A stretch of DNA of 64,000 nucleotides from Rhyacichthys aspro (lineage: Eukaryota > Chordata > Actinopteri > Gobiiformes > Rhyacichthyidae). Shown here one piece after another: positions 36,988-48,136 of this stretch. The notes under the pieces are model-generated. The model was not told the origin of the DNA. It was given only the letters and a program-made list of their open reading frames with translations, and did no database searches. Each line of letters opens with the position of its first letter. Within the stretch, counting starts at the first letter, position 1. The stretch lies in NCBI GenBank assembly GCA_036850595.1, contig CM072160.1:8101906-8165905 (forward strand). The letters are read 5' to 3'. Both the position numbers and the translations under genes were made by a program.

Positions 36988-38859
36988 TACAATTGGGAGA
37001 TTTTATTTTTATTGTACCTTGAAAATTCAACCTCTTACCCAACCCTTGTTAGAGTCTTATACTTTATGTAAAGAGGAGAAACTGAGATTAACAGTCTTAT
37101 AAACCTGATTCAGGTCAGTGCTTGGATGATGCATTTAGTACATTCTCCTAATCGACCTAAAAACCACAGGATGCACTAACTTGCCTCATGTCACGGGAGA
37201 TGTACTCGACCATGTGCTCCATTCCAAAATGAGACTGTGCACTGCTCCGTGAGCTTTAGAAATGCTCAAATTCATTTGTATAATACATAAAAGGTAATAC
37301 ATTATGTTTGCTACAGTAATAAATAAACAAAGGCTTTACATTAGGCCTAAGATGACCATTAAAAACTATCTCTGCATTTTCACTTGTTCTTAATTGTATA
37401 AATAAGAGTGTGTTTTTATGTTGTAATGTTAGTGGAAGCCTTATTGTTTTCTTGTGAGTTTAAAAGAAAAGCAAATTGAAGTAAAGCCACTCATTACTTA
37501 CATCATTACAGAGGTGGGTGAGCTATGGTTCGTTCAAGCACAGAGCTCATTATGGAAATGTGTAGGCAGTTTAACATGTCTGTCTAATGTCTGAACAGAA
37601 TAACCCTGCAATGATTTAATTTTACTTTCAAGTCTCCTTCAGAGTCTGCACCACTGTCTATGGCCACTTTAAAATAGCTTATAATCAATATTGCACAAAG
37701 TGAGTGTCTCAAATGAAGCCAACAAATCAAACGCATGTCTATTTACTGAACTGCTATTTTGTTAGGTAATTTGTACAAAAAAGGTTAGTCCGGTTTATAA
37801 TTATAAATTTAGCTGACACCATGCCACTTCCTGCTGAAATCTTTTGTTTCTAATAATCTAAATAAACTGCTGAATATGACTTTTTCTTGTGGATGCTTAA
37901 ATGCTTTCATGCTCTTGGTCAGTGACTGTATCAAAGTCAAACACGTAAGTCACTGTGTCTAGACAGAAATATCAAAATAGAAGGCCTTAAATAGACAAGA
38001 AACCAATTAGAAGCTGTAGAAACAGATTCAGCAGGTAAGGTGTTTTAATTTAATTATTTAACTTAGCTATGTGTATTTAAAAAAGAAAAGTTTGTACAGT
38101 GTGCAATGAGTATTTGCTATGTTCTGACACCATTTTTTTTCTTTCAAGCCATTTCAAATTAGTGAAACATTTTATTCATTTATTTACAGACCTGTGTCAA
38201 TCGAAAGAAATTACAGGCAGGGTTTGCCCAGTAGCCAAGTAACTTGAGAGTGTTTTGATTGAATATGTCCATCCCAATTACACCAGAGCTTTGGGTCTGA
38301 CTCCTCATTACTTCACCTTCCCATCATAGTGTGTTCCTTCATCAAGGGAAGCAAGTCGAGTGTCACAGTGAATCCTTGAAGACCATTGAGCAGCTTGGTT
38401 TTTTTTTCCTACTCATCCAATTCTCTAAGCATGGTCCTAAATGAAAATCTGGTGATAAGAAAAAGGGAGGTTTGGTTCACCAAATGTATTTAAGGCATGC
38501 TTCCCCTTAATGGTAAAGAGCCTTTCCACTGTGCTGTGTGCAGGAGAAAGTGTGATTCTCATATGCCATACAAGTGCCACACTAGTTGTGTGTCCGTATG
38601 AAAGATAAATCATATTTGAATCAAACTTCTCTAAATTTGGTTCAGTTGCCATTATATAAAATAATAACTAGAAGCTGGAGGTTTAGCCAATTGGTTCTGG
38701 TTTAGAGATGGGTAGCTGTACATAACATACCAGGTTTATATGATTTCTTGCTAACTCCATCTCATTTATGTATCCACTGCCACTATAATATATCATGTCC
38801 TGTTATTATTCATTTATCTGTAAATGGTGTGCACTAAAATGATGTTTTTAATAGTTAAG
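36984..38859. other. Intergenic desert, segment C
   Basis: Nothing recognisable apart from AT-rich unique-looking sequence; no exon-like open frame. Confidence 0.5.
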
Positions 38860-39130
38860 GCATTATGTTGGCTATGAATAGCTTTTATTGTGTACTAGCC
38901 ACTTCCTATTTAAGATGGCTTGCGGCCATTTGCCTGATGGAGACCTTGTGCCAACACATTTGTTTGAGTCCTAATAAACCCTCACATTTTCAGGTTGGAC
39001 GTTGTGCAGGAGTCTCTGATTTCTTCTTGACCATCTTAATTTGTAAAAACATTTTGCCCAATTATCTGTCCTCCAAACAACAAACTGCAACGGAAAGCTG
39101 TACCTTAATAATTACTTTATATCACAGTGT
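38860..39130 (+). mobile_element. Possible solo LTR fragment (weak)
   Basis: A TATA-like CTATTTAAG near 38908 is followed about 60 bp later by AATAAA (about 38971) in the context GAGTCCTAATAAACCCTC. A GT-rich stretch and GGAGTCTCTGATTTCTTCTTGACC-type wording follow. This spacing and wording recall the U3-R-U5 part of vertebrate retroviral-type LTRs. No flanking gag/pol-like frame, primer-binding site or target duplication was confirmed. Confidence 0.25.
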
Positions 39131-39379
39131 TGAACCGAAAAGCCGAGGGATTACCAATGTAGTGTGGTACGATTTGCTCATTCTGGATCAGAAAACTCAG
39201 CCGTTCTGCCCTGACCCGTACTGTCCTGCTCCAGAGAAACGAGGCTGTGGTTTATCTTGGGAAAGTTTTAATTATGGTTGCTTACAAAGAATGTTTCTTA
39301 ACCTTTATTCTTTTGTTACCACACCAACCTTTGATGTTCATTTATTTCTTTTCATTATATAGTGTATTTTTCTTTCTCT

Positions 39380-39401
39380 GGGTTAGGGTTAGGGGTTAGG
39401 G
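39380..39401 (+). repeat. Short interstitial telomere-like motif
   Basis: Three degenerate TTAGGG units in 22 bp (one with an extra G). Too short to be a true telomeric array. Confidence 0.8.
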
Positions 39402-41883
39402 TATGTAATTCCAGCTATATTGCTTAGAATTACATTTATTTTGAATAATCTGAAGAAGCGAAGAAGAAAAAATACTTCGGAATATGTAATTACACATGTA
39501 TTTGTATTTCAGAAGAAGCACTGTATGTCCCGTTAATGCACACGCAGACATCAAATGGCAATAGTTATTAAATTATACATCTTGAGGTGAAAAGAGTGAA
39601 CTTAATGGAAGAGAACAAGAGCAGAGTCTGGGCTTACTGACCAAACTGCTCCTGTTTTGTGCATGTTGTGTGATTGCAGCTGACACATGCTGCGTGGGAA
39701 GTGTATGAATAAAACACAAGCACACTCACAAATTCACATGAACTGTACAGTCGGGAAATTAAAACAAACCAACCTGTCTATTCAGCTTTCAGTGACATGT
39801 AGTAATGGGCCGTCTTGTCTTTACTGTATAGTGCATATAATCTTTAATTTAGCGAGCCTTAGTTTAGGCTGCCTGGACAGATATTTGCCCTCAGGCCTTT
39901 TCTTTATCACAATAGGAATACAAATAGATGGAAACGCTGGAGGTCAAACTTTAAATTTAAGGTTATATAAACTTCTTTTTATTTACAATCAATTGTTTAT
40001 GTCTTAATCGATGAAGATAAAATGAACTGAATGTGAATAGCCAAGCAGCACCAGAAAGCCTACCCCTTATTGGCAATGAACAATGGTAAATCCATCTATA
40101 ATAAGACAAGCCAATTCAGTAACAGTGCGTTTGAATAAAAGGATAATGACCAGAAGAGAAGAAAGGTAGATGGATGTCCCTGATCGGAAGCCGCAGGATT
40201 ATAGATTTTTCCACACACACTCACAGTAAACACCATTGTGAAGATCTTAAGGCAATTTTTTACTTTTGGCATCTTTGTCCCATGTGGATTCTTGCAGCTG
40301 GTAGTGTCACTTATTGCTTGTTAGTCCTGTATTTGGTTTATTTCCTATTTGGAAAGAGAAAATGCACATTGCACAATACCAATAAACTTGTAAGTGCAAT
40401 ATGTAAGGTTGCTGACTAATGTGATGACCAGATGACTTGCAAAGAAATATAATTTTTTACATTAATTTGTTTTCAGAGGAACCAACAACTGTGATTCAAT
40501 TGAAAGTTTTGTTTGGACAGCATTGCACATATTGCTATGATCATAATACATAGCAATACAAATAGATAACATTTAGAATATACTGTGCATCGCTATTTAA
40601 AAAGTCAGATTACATTTTAAAAAGTTGCATTTATCCCCAATTATCTAATCAGTTATGTTACTTATTGTTCAAATTAACTGGGTTTTTGGATGTGTTTCCT
40701 TGCCCCTGAGTCTATTTGCTTTTGTGATACTAGGCTATATGAATTAAAAAGATCATTAAATACTATGGTGTGGTAGAGATCAAAGAACAAAACTGACTCA
40801 TCTGATGACAACAATGGAGCCTTTTCTCAAATGTAGACTATAAAGTTATTCTAATCCTAACTGGAGGGAACCTTGTTGGAGGAAAAATGTGAGTCTAACC
40901 TAGTGCTAATAAAATCTTTTCCAGTAGCTACTGGAGCTTCCTCCCACCAGAGCTGAGGACATTAATACAAATCTCAGACTCCCACAGCTAAAAGCAAACA
41001 TGTGTGCTAGTCTAATGTGTATTTCTTTAGGTTTTGCCCAAAATAGCAGTTCCTTGATAGTGAATTAATGGAGTGAGAGAACCACCTTGGCTTCTCATTG
41101 ATTCCAATAAGACAAAGCAGTCATGTGAGGAAAGGAACACAGCTGGCTTTCCAAACTCGCTGAGGAAGGACTTTCCCACTTCTGAGATGAATGGATTTAG
41201 CAACAGAAGCAACTGATCACATGTGCAGTATGGATTTACAATAGTGATTATGAAGCACACTGTAAAATGTCAGTTACACTTGAAACAATTGTTAAAACAT
41301 GGGCCATATCTTGTTAGAATGCTTATAAAAGTATAGGAAAAGGTGCTTCTTTTTTGGAGATTAATAGATTTAGTCAATATGAAAACATTACTAAATCCTC
41401 TGATGCCAACTGGCCCTCACCATTATTGTCAGAAGTGTAACTGTGCGAAAGACTGGCACTGGTACTTGTTCAAATCAAAAGCCCTGTGTGTTTCACGACA
41501 GACTGCTTTGGTGTGTTTCATGTAGTTCTTTTTCTAGGCTGACATGTTCAGTTTTTTATTTCCATATAGTACTCGACCGAAATGTAACTCAACTTTGTAA
41601 ATTATGATGCTAGCTTCAAAACTAAACTCCTTATTTGACAGTGTCATATTTTTGACTGGCTCATAATGTCTGCACAGAGAGACACACTGTCTTAACTCTT
41701 AACTCAAATAATAAAATTTGATTCATTTCAAGCCACTCAGTTGAGAATAAGACACACTGCGCCAAGAGGGTAATATCAGCAGAGTGAATGCTTTACCATA
41801 AGTGACAATATATTCAGGTGTTTTTCCTCTGATGGCAGTGTCCTCTTTGTGAAAGAATATTGAAGCCTTAAGCAGTCTACAGT
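39402..41883. other. Intergenic desert, segment D
   Basis: About 2.5 kb with no recognised gene. Around 40681-40755 there is wording faintly like the LINE tail at 42700 (GTGATACTAGGCTATATGAATTAAA), too degraded to call. Confidence 0.45.
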
Positions 41884-42760
41884 ATGATATGTTTTGCCTA
41901 TTATATGCATTACTTTAGACACTATACTTGTCATCACTACAATGACCTCATAGAGAAGAACCGTCCTAACAGAACGCTTCGTTCTCAAAATTCATGGTTA
42001 CTAGTTGTTCCTAGAGTGGGAGGTAGAGCCTTTAATTACCAAGCTCCTGTTTTATGGGATCAGCTCCCAGCTCTCGTTAAAGAGGCAGACACAGTCTCAA
42101 CATTTGAGGTTACACTTAAGACTTTCCTTTTTGACAGGGCTTATGGTCAGGATATATACAGTAGATGAGATAAGCTGCTCTAGGTCCAGACACTGGGGGA
42201 GGTATGACACACTGAGCTTCTATCCTCTGGATCCGTCCTCACTTGTGACATTAGAATTTGCATATCTTCTTAGTTCATTGCTGTTCACAGGTTGTCCCTC
42301 TGTCCCACTCTCCTCTGGGGGAGTGGATACTGTTGCAGATGTCCAGCTGCTGTTAGACGTCCCAGTGATGACTGGACCTTAGCTGTGGCCCATCTGTGAT
42401 CCTGTCCTGACCCAGTTCCTCTCACTCAGATGAACTGTTCCTGATATTATCATGGACTATATTCATATACATTCTCGTTCACTTGTACATATGATGGACT
42501 ATTTGTCAGTGACTGTCCTGGACACATCTATTGCACGGCCTGTCCGTCCTGGGAGTGGATCCCTCCTTCTGTGGCTCTCCCTGAGGTTTCTCATTTTCCC
42601 CGGCTGGGTTTTTTGAGTGTTTCCTTACCCTGATGGAGGGTCTAAGGACAGGGGATGTTGTCTTGTTCTGCCTGTTTGCATTTTACTGTCTGTTTTGTGA
42701 AACCCTTTGAGGCAATTGTTGTTGTGATACTGGGCTATACAAATAAAATTGAACTGAATT
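41884..42760 (+). mobile_element. LINE (non-LTR retrotransposon) 3' end, truncated
   Basis: The frame from about 41940 to 42168 encodes a typical C-terminal end of a LINE reverse-transcriptase protein (LLVVPRVGGRAFNYQAPVLW, then DTVSTFEVTLKTFLF). About 590 bp of 3' UTR follows, ending in the teleost-type tail GATACTGGGCTATACAAATA then AAATTGAACTGAA. The domains normally upstream are absent, consistent with 5' truncation during insertion. The UTR wording (GGATCCCTCCTTCTGTGGCT, CCCTGAGGTTTCTC) is widespread in fish genomes. I think of an L2/CR1-like clade, but the clade is unproven. Confidence 0.75.
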
Positions 42761-45700
42761 TAAATTATATTTTGTCATTTATTTTCTGTAATATTCTGGA
42801 GGAAGTCAGGCACATAAATCATACCATAAATGTTTCTTTCAAACAGTCAAGAATAAACAAGTCTGAAATGGCAAGATCATAACCGACTCACGGCTTCAAC
42901 AAAGAGATGTAAAGAACATCGATTTTTACAAAATGGAGGAATACAGTAATGTGTGTGTAATGCATAATGTCTATTGGATCTTGAAAAGGCATCCAGTAGG
43001 CTCAAGGTTAATCTAACATACTGTTTCGAAGTCATCTTTCCTTAATGCTTCTAAATGAACTGAAAACTTCCCTTTTAGCAATGTTCATTGGGCCATAATA
43101 AAAACCATCTTCAGCACATGAAACAAGAAGCTCAGTGGACTGAACATACAGCTTGTAAAGTCAGGGCGCAAGTGCAGCATATAAAATATGAATTAAATGG
43201 ACACATCTGCCACATAAGCGTCGATGGATTTAAATTCACAGGGAACTGGTATAGGCTTTTACGTCCTCTTCTTCTTCAATTGTTTTTTAATAAATGATAG
43301 TAATCTTCTTGAAAGTGGGAAAGCTTTAAATATTCTGGCAAAACCCTGAATATTTCATTACGTTTTCTAGTGTTAGCCTGCATCAACTAATGATGAGCTA
43401 AGCCTCCTCAAAGCGTCTTCCATCTCCCAAAATACAACTTACTGTTGCTCTAGGCGTCCAGGGAATAATAAAGGAGCATCATTATGTCCTGCTGCAGCTT
43501 CCGTGTTGTTAAAGGCCCAACAGCTGAATCACTGTTGTTGGCATCATAAGATGAAGAAGAGAGAACTGACTTTTTATAATTATTTCAAAACACTTTTGAC
43601 CAGCACATTTACCTTATTTTATCAATTGACTATTGTTTTTAGTGCACCACAGACCAAGTCAAACTCTTTGTTCAAGAAACAATGATGCACTTTGTCTTTT
43701 CCTAAATCACTGTTTTGAACTCAAGCTTGATATTGAGTGCTGACTGCATCTTGCTCTACATTATCGCTGGAGCGTATTTTTGGTAAAACCCTATTATTTT
43801 GTAAAAAAACAAAACAAAAAACAAAAAACTATTATTGGGCGCTTGTCTAAAATGATCGTTTTTCAAACTCTGGCTTCAGTGTCTTGCCACTTCATGCTTT
43901 ATCCAACACACAGTACAAGTTGTTTGGTGCCTGACTAACATCTCTTGACCTTTTTCCTTTTTGCTGTAGCTATAGCATCTAAGCAACACAGGCAGACCAC
44001 TGCAATCCAAAATGCATTTCCATTTTGTGTCACTAAGATTGGAATCAGTCACTATAATCTTACTGTAAAACATTTTGTGTCACACTTAGCATATAAATAG
44101 AAAAGAGATTAAATCACCAACTACTCTAAAGGGCCTATTGTGACAACCGGAACGCAGAAGAGAGGGACTATTTATACTACTTGGAAACATCTGGTTGTAG
44201 GCAATTAAAACGCTGTCCCTTTTTTGACTGTGCCTTCCCAGCAGGTGTGTAACTGACAGCTCATTTTGTCAACCAACAGGAAACATTTAATAAGCACAGT
44301 TGCATGTATTTTGAGAGAATATAATGTATTAGCTTCATGTAATTGCATCAACGGCTAAAAAATCTGATCAAAAGGTCAACCCCCATTTAGGAAAGACACT
44401 AACACTCGACATATGCAATATAAGGCCAAGAAGTCATCATCAGGGAGTTGTCACCTTCAGATGACATGATGGCACCTTTCTGAAATGCAATTCTAATCAT
44501 TCCCCCTGGGATGCTGTCACTTTTATGACTATTTTATTACCCGCTGATGTTTTTAGCCTTTGTTAGTTCAAGAATCTCTTCTCGCTTCACATACAGGCAC
44601 AGATCAGTGGGAAATTTATTGCTTCTTCAAAACAGCGGTGGGCAGGTCAGTATGGCTCACTTTGAAGTGCAGATCCTCACCTGTTCATGCCCTCGCTCAG
44701 TGTAATAAATGTGTGTTTGTGTGTTGTGTGCAGGGACTGGTTAGAGGCTGTCACCAGAGGCTGTGCCGGAGAAACCTGTCACCATGACAACACATTTTGA
44801 CAGGCATGAAAGGCATGTTAAGAGATTGAACGCTTCTGTGAGGGCAGCAACAAGAATTTAAGTTTCACCCCAGAGACATGGTTAGTGTAGAATAGAGATT
44901 AGTGTGCTGCAAACCCAAATAACAGTCAGTGATGATTTGGAGAAATGGACTAGGCATTATGTGAATGTCTCCTACTGGCTGTGAGTCTGGGTCATCCTTT
45001 GTCAAAGTGTCCTTGGGCAAGATCCTGTTGAACTCCAACTTGGTCTTTCTGTGTGTGCTCTCTGATTTGCTTTGTAAAGCACAAACACTCATCACACCAA
45101 TATTTAGGGGCGCCTTTAAAATTATTCACCATTAGTAAAGGAAACATGTAGTTACATCCCAAATTAATAAAATTACAATGTGAAAAATTCAACCAGCCGC
45201 CACTCATGGTACTGCAATAATGTATAAAAAAGGTGTTCATTACTAAAAAATGGCTGTATTGAAGGGACAGATAAAGTAAAATTTAGATACCAGAGTGCAA
45301 ATGTGTTAACAATATTTAGATATTTTCTTTAGAGAGTCTTTAACAGACTGGACAGATTACAGATTGTTATTATTGCCACAAAAGACAAGACCACTAAGTT
45401 GTTTTTTTCCACTTCAGTGATACTTGTTCTTCCTGATTCCATTTCCACATGGGATTAGGAGGACAGTCAGGAGTCAGGAAGCTGGAGCTCTCTGTCTTCA
45501 TAGGTGAGCTTCTCAGTGAACAGGGAAATTTAAACCATTCAGGACATGAACATGAATATGCAAGTGAGTATGTAAATTTGAGATGCCAATTTGAGGACTT
45601 TGAAGTCAGGTTTTGAAACTTCAGCCTATTCACTTCCCAATTATTTGTGTCTGCTCACAAAACAGTTTCTCACTTGACTGTGTTTGAAAAGCAGCAAGAT

Positions 45701-47984
45701 TCAAATTCACTGTCAATATGCAGACGTTAGCAACTCCTCGGTGCAGGGGTTGATTTCACTGCAGAGCCCTGTTACTCTGTGTTCATTTGTCACAGTACAT
45801 TGTTGAGCATGTACATCTAAATCATTCAGATAAATAAATATTGCCCAAAACAACGACAAAAACTATGACAACAAAAGTAGACCATTTTGGGGGAATTGTT
45901 ACTTTACTTTGCATTAAAACATTAAATCATCAGGCTGCCATAAAAGGACCTATAGTTGACATGTTGTATTTCTGGGATAGAATAAGACCAGTTAAAAGTG
46001 TAGTCTTTTATAAGGAATTGTCAGAACAATATGGAACTAATTTAGAGTCCATTTTACTCAAGATAGATAGAAGTTTCTTTTAGCTCTAAACAGTAAGTAG
46101 GAAGTTATGGCTGACAACAGAGTCAAAGGTTTTCTGTTTGTGAGATATAAACTAAATCTTAAAAAGGGAATCAATTCAAGAGTAGAGATGGCAGTCACTT
46201 GAACATATGCTATTCCAATTAGGTGAACTTTATTTCACAAGTCAGTAACAAAATTTCAAACTTTCAATTAAATACCAATCATTGCTAAACTTACTTGCTC
46301 ATCATTGTCTTCATTTATTTGCTTTTGCAGAGTGACTCTCAAGGCTATGAGAAAATCTAAAAAAAAAGTGTCCTCTTTAACACAAATTCATGATGATAGA
46401 TGAATCGACAGTGCTTGTTTTATTAGACTTTTGGGAATGGCTTAGTCTAGTTTTCATACCTTTACTTCTTCTCTTTGCTTTAAGTCAATTACAGACAGCA
46501 TATACTGCACATGACTTTATTCTTCTTCTGTTACTATTTATACTTTTGAAAAAGATCCTCCTCCATCAATCACACTCTCAAGGGGCATCACCACTGGGAA
46601 GGGCTTTTAAGCTTTCCTCGGTAGGGAGCAGCAAAGAAAAATGACTGTTTGGTAATACGCTTACATTAGCAAACAGTGGTATTACTCAATGAATGTGTGC
46701 GATACCTTCATATTACCATTTCAAAGTGGTCTGTTAAGGCTGGATGGATCAGAGATGGGTGACAGATTCAGCTCTTCATCTATCATGCAGCATGTGAGAG
46801 ATGGAGCTCCACTTGGGCTTCATTCCCAAAGGATTTCGGTGACTGTACATAACTCTGCAGCCTATATGGGCCATTTGAACCACTCAGTCATTTTAAACAT
46901 GCTCTACATGTGATGGAGAACATGAGATAATAGTACATGACGTTATGAGGACAGAGTAAGACTGATGTCGCTCAGTGAGGCGTCTTTTACGGTTCTATTT
47001 ATCAAGCATTGTTAATAATTTGATAAGAATGGCATTTTTGACACTGAAACAAATGCGCAAAGTGTATAGACTTCTAAAGAGACACACTAGATGGCACTGT
47101 CCACAGAAACACACAGGTTACACAATATCGGCCACAGGGTTGGGTCAGTTGTTTGTATGTATCTAAAACCCATGGTCCATGTCTGTTCAGTGCTCTGTCT
47201 GTAAACATGATTTTAGCATTTATGTTGTTCTGTTTTTGGTTTATGTAAATGTCTTTGTTTCTTATGGGACTCACAATGTTTGAAATACAATATGTGTGCA
47301 TCAAGTTTCAGATGGATTTGAATCAAACCTAAGTGAGAATGAACCATACGTTTTAGTAATGGCTGCTCTTGTAGTCTGTAACAGTCCATGATTCAGGATG
47401 CCTCTCGCACAGATTCCTCGATCCAGAGCTGTACAGTTTCATATAGTGCACCATTCATCAGTGTCTGACCTCACTGACACTTCCTAGATCGTGTGATATA
47501 TATGGAACCCATCCTCGCGCTTTCACTTTAATATAATCCTTTAACCTATTTAGGCGATTGTGTCATACTTCCTGTCACATTGCTGATATACCTCAATCTG
47601 GTCATTTTAAATTTGTGCGTATGATTACATCTTTTCACTATTCATTACATATTTTATTATTAAAACAATATCATCCAGGTTATGTTTGCCACTGATGTAT
47701 TACATGCATTGATTTGGTCAGAAATGCAATTCCTTGAAGAGTATGGTGCTTTTGATGACCTCATGCAACAACATCTGGAGATGTTAGTAAAGCTCTTTTC
47801 ATTTAATTATAGCCATGTATTGAAAGAAATTTGAAAAAATAGAAATGTTGAGAACTGGACTTGAAATGTAGCCATGTATGACTGTTCTTTTACAAGGTAA
47901 GGTTAAATATAGTTTTAACAAATGTGGCATCTAATTAAGTGTCAGGACTTCAGCAGAGAGAAGTGATGGATAATGTATTAATAG
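42761..47984. other. Intergenic desert, segment E
   Basis: About 5.2 kb without a recognised gene. At about 44940-45120 wording such as GTGTCCTTGGGCAAGATCC recalls a common fish repeat of SINE/DNA-transposon type in decayed form, not firm enough to call. The remaining open frames are short and featureless. Confidence 0.45.
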
Positions 47985-48136
47985 AAGGCAGCCGTGCAGA
48001 GTGAAGTGTAGACTGGGGAACGGGGAACGGGGACGCCTAGGCTCCGGGGGACTACGCGCAGTATGTCGAGGGACTTTACAGATGGAGCCACGAGTGTTTT
48101 GAGTTAAAATGGAGCCAGCCGTCAAATGAAAGCACA
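47985..48136 (+). promoter_or_regulatory. Isolated GC-rich island with a strong splice donor
   Basis: GC- and CpG-rich sequence in an AT-rich desert, with GGGGAAC repeated and several CG steps (GACGCC, CGGGGG, TACGCGC, GTCGAGGG). It is followed by CACA/GTAAGTC at 48137, an excellent donor site. The only ATG before the donor (MEPAVK, then stop) is not coding. It could be a noncoding first exon of a lncRNA or an alternative upstream promoter of the gene to the right. Confidence 0.35.

Noticed and set aside
36815..37102. Open frame of alternating Tyr-Ile
   Set aside because: Direct translation of the (TA)n microsatellite.
38865..39362. 165-codon + strand open frame considered as a gene
   Set aside because: It runs through the LTR-like segment, has no motif, and its start is arbitrary; likely chance or repeat-derived.
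40681..40760. Possible second LINE tail (GTGATACTAGGCTATATGAA)
   Set aside because: Only a short, degraded likeness to the tail at 42700; not enough to call an element.
44940..45120. Decayed SINE or DNA-transposon fragment (GTGTCCTTGGGCAAGATCC wording)
   Set aside because: Suggestive of a common fish repeat, but no A/B boxes, ends or target duplication could be established.
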